Assembly (NCBI GenBank): GCA_051878085.1
Contig: JBJEJN010000179.1
Location: forward strand, 1 to 6,767
Length of the DNA stretch: 6,767 bases
Origin: SFTH01 sp051878085
GTDB lineage: Bacteria; Bacillota; Clostridia; Christensenellales; Aristaeellaceae
Reading direction: 5' to 3'
Shown here: positions 5,730 to 6,767 of the stretch, piece after piece
Layout of the letters: every line of letters begins with the position of its first letter
Position numbering within the stretch: position 1 is the first letter of the stretch
Program-made: the position numbers and the translations under genes
Notes under the pieces: generated by a model
Database searches by the model: none
The model's input: the letters and a program-made list of their open reading frames with translations, nothing else
What the model was told of the DNA's origin: nothing

Positions 5730-6582
5730 GCACGTCCTCCAGTACCTCCCAGGCCTTGTAGGAGCTTCTGGCCAGCGGCGCGGAGGCCACGTGGCGGAAG
5801 CCCTTGGCGAGAGCCATCTCCTTGTAGCGGGCGAAGTCCTCTGGTGTGGCGTAGCGCGCCAGCGGATAGTGCTGCGGCGAGGGCTGGAGATACTGGCCGA
5901 TGGTCAGGATGTCGCAGCCGGTGTCCAGGATGTCGTCCATCAGGCGGCTGATCTGCTCCTCCGTCTCGCCCAGGCCCACCATGAAGCCGGTCTTGGTCAG
6001 CAGCGTGGGATCCTTCCTCTTGCAGTAGCGCAGCACGTCCAGCGAGCGCTGGTACCTCGCCTGGGGCCGAACGGCGGCCTGCAGCTCCTCAACGGTCTCC
6101 ACGTTGTGGTTCAGCACCTCCGGATGGGCCGCGATCACCACGTCCAGCGCGTCGGTGTTCATCTTCATGTCGGAGATCAGCGTCTCCACCGTGGTGCCGG
6201 GGCAGACCTCGCGAATGGCGCGCACGGTCTTTGCAAACTGCTCCGCGCCGCCGTCGGGCAGGTCGTCGCGGGTGGAGCAGGTCAGCACCACGTGGCGCAG
6301 GCCCAGCTTCTTCGCCGCCCGGGCTACGTTCATCGGCTCCTCGGGATCCGGCGGCAGCGGCTTGCCCGTGGTCACGTTGCAGAAGCGGCAGTTGCGGGTG
6401 CACACGCTGCCCAGAATCAGGAAGGTGGAGGTGTGCTTGCGGTAGCACTCGCCCAGGTTCGGGCAGTTGGCCTCCTTGCACACCGTGTTCAGGTTCAGAT
6501 CGCGCATCAGCTCGGCGACCTCATTGACCGCCTCCGCATTGTAGCGCACCTTCAGCCATTCCGGCTTTCTCTTGTCCATCAT
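5716..6582 (-). CDS. lipA: Lipoyl synthase
   Basis: A 288-residue radical SAM enzyme that inserts two sulfur atoms into octanoyl groups bound to lipoyl domains. All cluster ligands are present: the auxiliary 4Fe-4S motif C35-X4-C40-X5-C46, the radical SAM motif C61-X3-C65-X2-C68, and the C-terminal RSSY (272-275) whose serine caps the auxiliary cluster in known structures. Other family blocks are DDLPDGGAEQF (106-116), HNVETV (159-164), KTGFMVGLGET (197-207) and TIGQYLQPS (227-235). The start ATG at 6582 overlaps the stop of the upstream lipoyl-domain gene in an ATGA junction, with GAGG seven bases upstream; an adjacent ATG at 6579 is possible. The reading frame stays open upstream to the window edge, but that part is antithetical to the real lipoyl-domain frame and is not coding. 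Length is normal for bacterial LipA. Confidence 0.97.
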   Translation of the reverse strand: MMDKRKPEWLKVRYNAEAVNEVAELMRDLNLNTVCKEANCPNLGECYRKHTSTFLILGSVCTRNCRFCNVTTGKPLPPDPEEPMNVARAAKKLGLRHVVLTCSTRDDLPDGGAEQFAKTVRAIREVCPGTTVETLISDMKMNTDALDVVIAAHPEVLNHNVETVEELQAAVRPQARYQRSLDVLRYCKRKDPTLLTKTGFMVGLGETEEQISRLMDDILDTGCDILTIGQYLQPSPQHYPLARYATPEDFARYKEMALAKGFRHVASAPLARSSYKAWEVLEDVHDLY

Positions 6583-6767
6583 GCGCGAACCTCGAAGATG
6601 GCCACCGGGGACTCCACGTCCACCGTGTCGCCCTCCTCGCACAGCTGCTTCTTCAGCACGCCGCTCTCGGTGGCCTCGATCTGGTTGACCACCTTGTCGG
6701 TCTCGATCTCGTAGAGGGGCTCGCCGGCCTGCACCGCGTCGCCCTCCTCCTTCAGCCAGGCGCACAG
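6579..6767 (-). CDS. C-terminal part of a lipoyl-domain protein (E2-type), 5' end outside window
   Basis: The 62 visible residues are most of a biotin/lipoyl attachment domain: WLKEEGDAVQAGEPLYEIET leads into DKV, with Lys25 of the visible part as the expected lipoylated lysine. Then come ESGVLKKQLCEEGDTVDVES and a final beta strand ending in FEVRA. The ETDKV motif is of the 2-oxoacid dehydrogenase E2 type rather than the GcvH or biotin (MKM) type. The frame stops straight after the domain, so no subunit-binding or acyltransferase domain follows, unlike a normal E2. Either this is a small free-standing carrier lacking only about 15-20 N-terminal residues here, or the domain sits at the C-terminus of a larger protein. 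Its stop overlaps the lipA start (ATGA), consistent with the carrier being a substrate of LipA and LplA. Domain call is firm; the full protein is unknown. Confidence 0.9.
   Translation of the reverse strand: MCAWLKEEGDAVQAGEPLYEIETDKVVNQIEATESGVLKKQLCEEGDTVDVESPVAIFEVRA

Noticed and set aside
4638..5951. Long plus-strand open frame (437 codons) opposite lplA and lipA
   Set aside because: Both minus-strand genes are unambiguous; the frame crosses the terminator and has no ribosome binding site or recognisable domain.
6583..6765. N-terminal extension of lipA to the window edge
   Set aside because: The extension is Arg/Gly-rich shadow sequence; the other frame there encodes a clean lipoyl domain ending in an ATGA overlap with lipA.

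Overview
The window reads as a GC-rich stretch of a bacterial chromosome, most likely from a Clostridia-type (Firmicutes) gut or anaerobe lineage. The basis is strong AGGAG/GGGAGG ribosome binding sites, sigma-A style promoters, a DHHW-type surface protein, and a lipA-lplA pair next to a 2-oxoacid-dehydrogenase-type lipoyl domain. The taxonomic call is an inference. No rRNA, tRNA, CRISPR array, transposase or phage gene was seen. No gene-free stretch exceeds 300 bases; the two longest gaps are 2106-2358 and 3604-3817, and both hold regulatory signals.

Left part (1-3603) is a surface-polysaccharide locus. On the minus strand, a promoter near 2182-2210 drives a Wzm/TagG-type ABC permease (1233-2105). 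It is followed 18 bases later by its Wzt/TagH-type ATPase with a C-terminal carbohydrate-binding-like domain (1-1214, cut by the window edge). Divergently on the plus strand lies a 414-residue membrane-anchored DHHW/AlgX-like SGNH-fold protein (2359-3603). It is plausibly an acyltransferase or esterase acting on the exported glycan outside the membrane. The 253-base divergent region carries a good promoter in each direction, a second TATAAT, and a hairpin in each leader.

Middle (3604-3817) is a convergent gap. It holds a 12-bp perfect hairpin with T-rich tracts on both sides, which looks like a bidirectional terminator, and then a cluster of short inverted repeats that resembles a dispersed intergenic repeat split by about 70 bases.

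Right part (3818-6767) is all on the minus strand. Reading in the direction of transcription it holds the C-terminal 62 residues of a protein ending in an E2-type lipoyl domain, lipA (lipoyl synthase) overlapping it by 4 bases, lplA (lipoate-protein ligase) overlapping lipA by 14 bases, an intrinsic terminator plus a second GC-rich hairpin, and then a membrane-anchored calcineurin-like metallophosphoesterase. The first three genes form a coherent unit: a lipoyl carrier, the enzyme that inserts its sulfurs, and the ligase that attaches the acyl group. The phosphoesterase is probably a separate transcription unit.

Nothing here is clearly a new system. The points most worth a second look are the lipoyl domain that ends its protein without an E2 catalytic core, the pairing of the DHHW protein with a Wzt-C-bearing exporter, and the split intergenic repeat.
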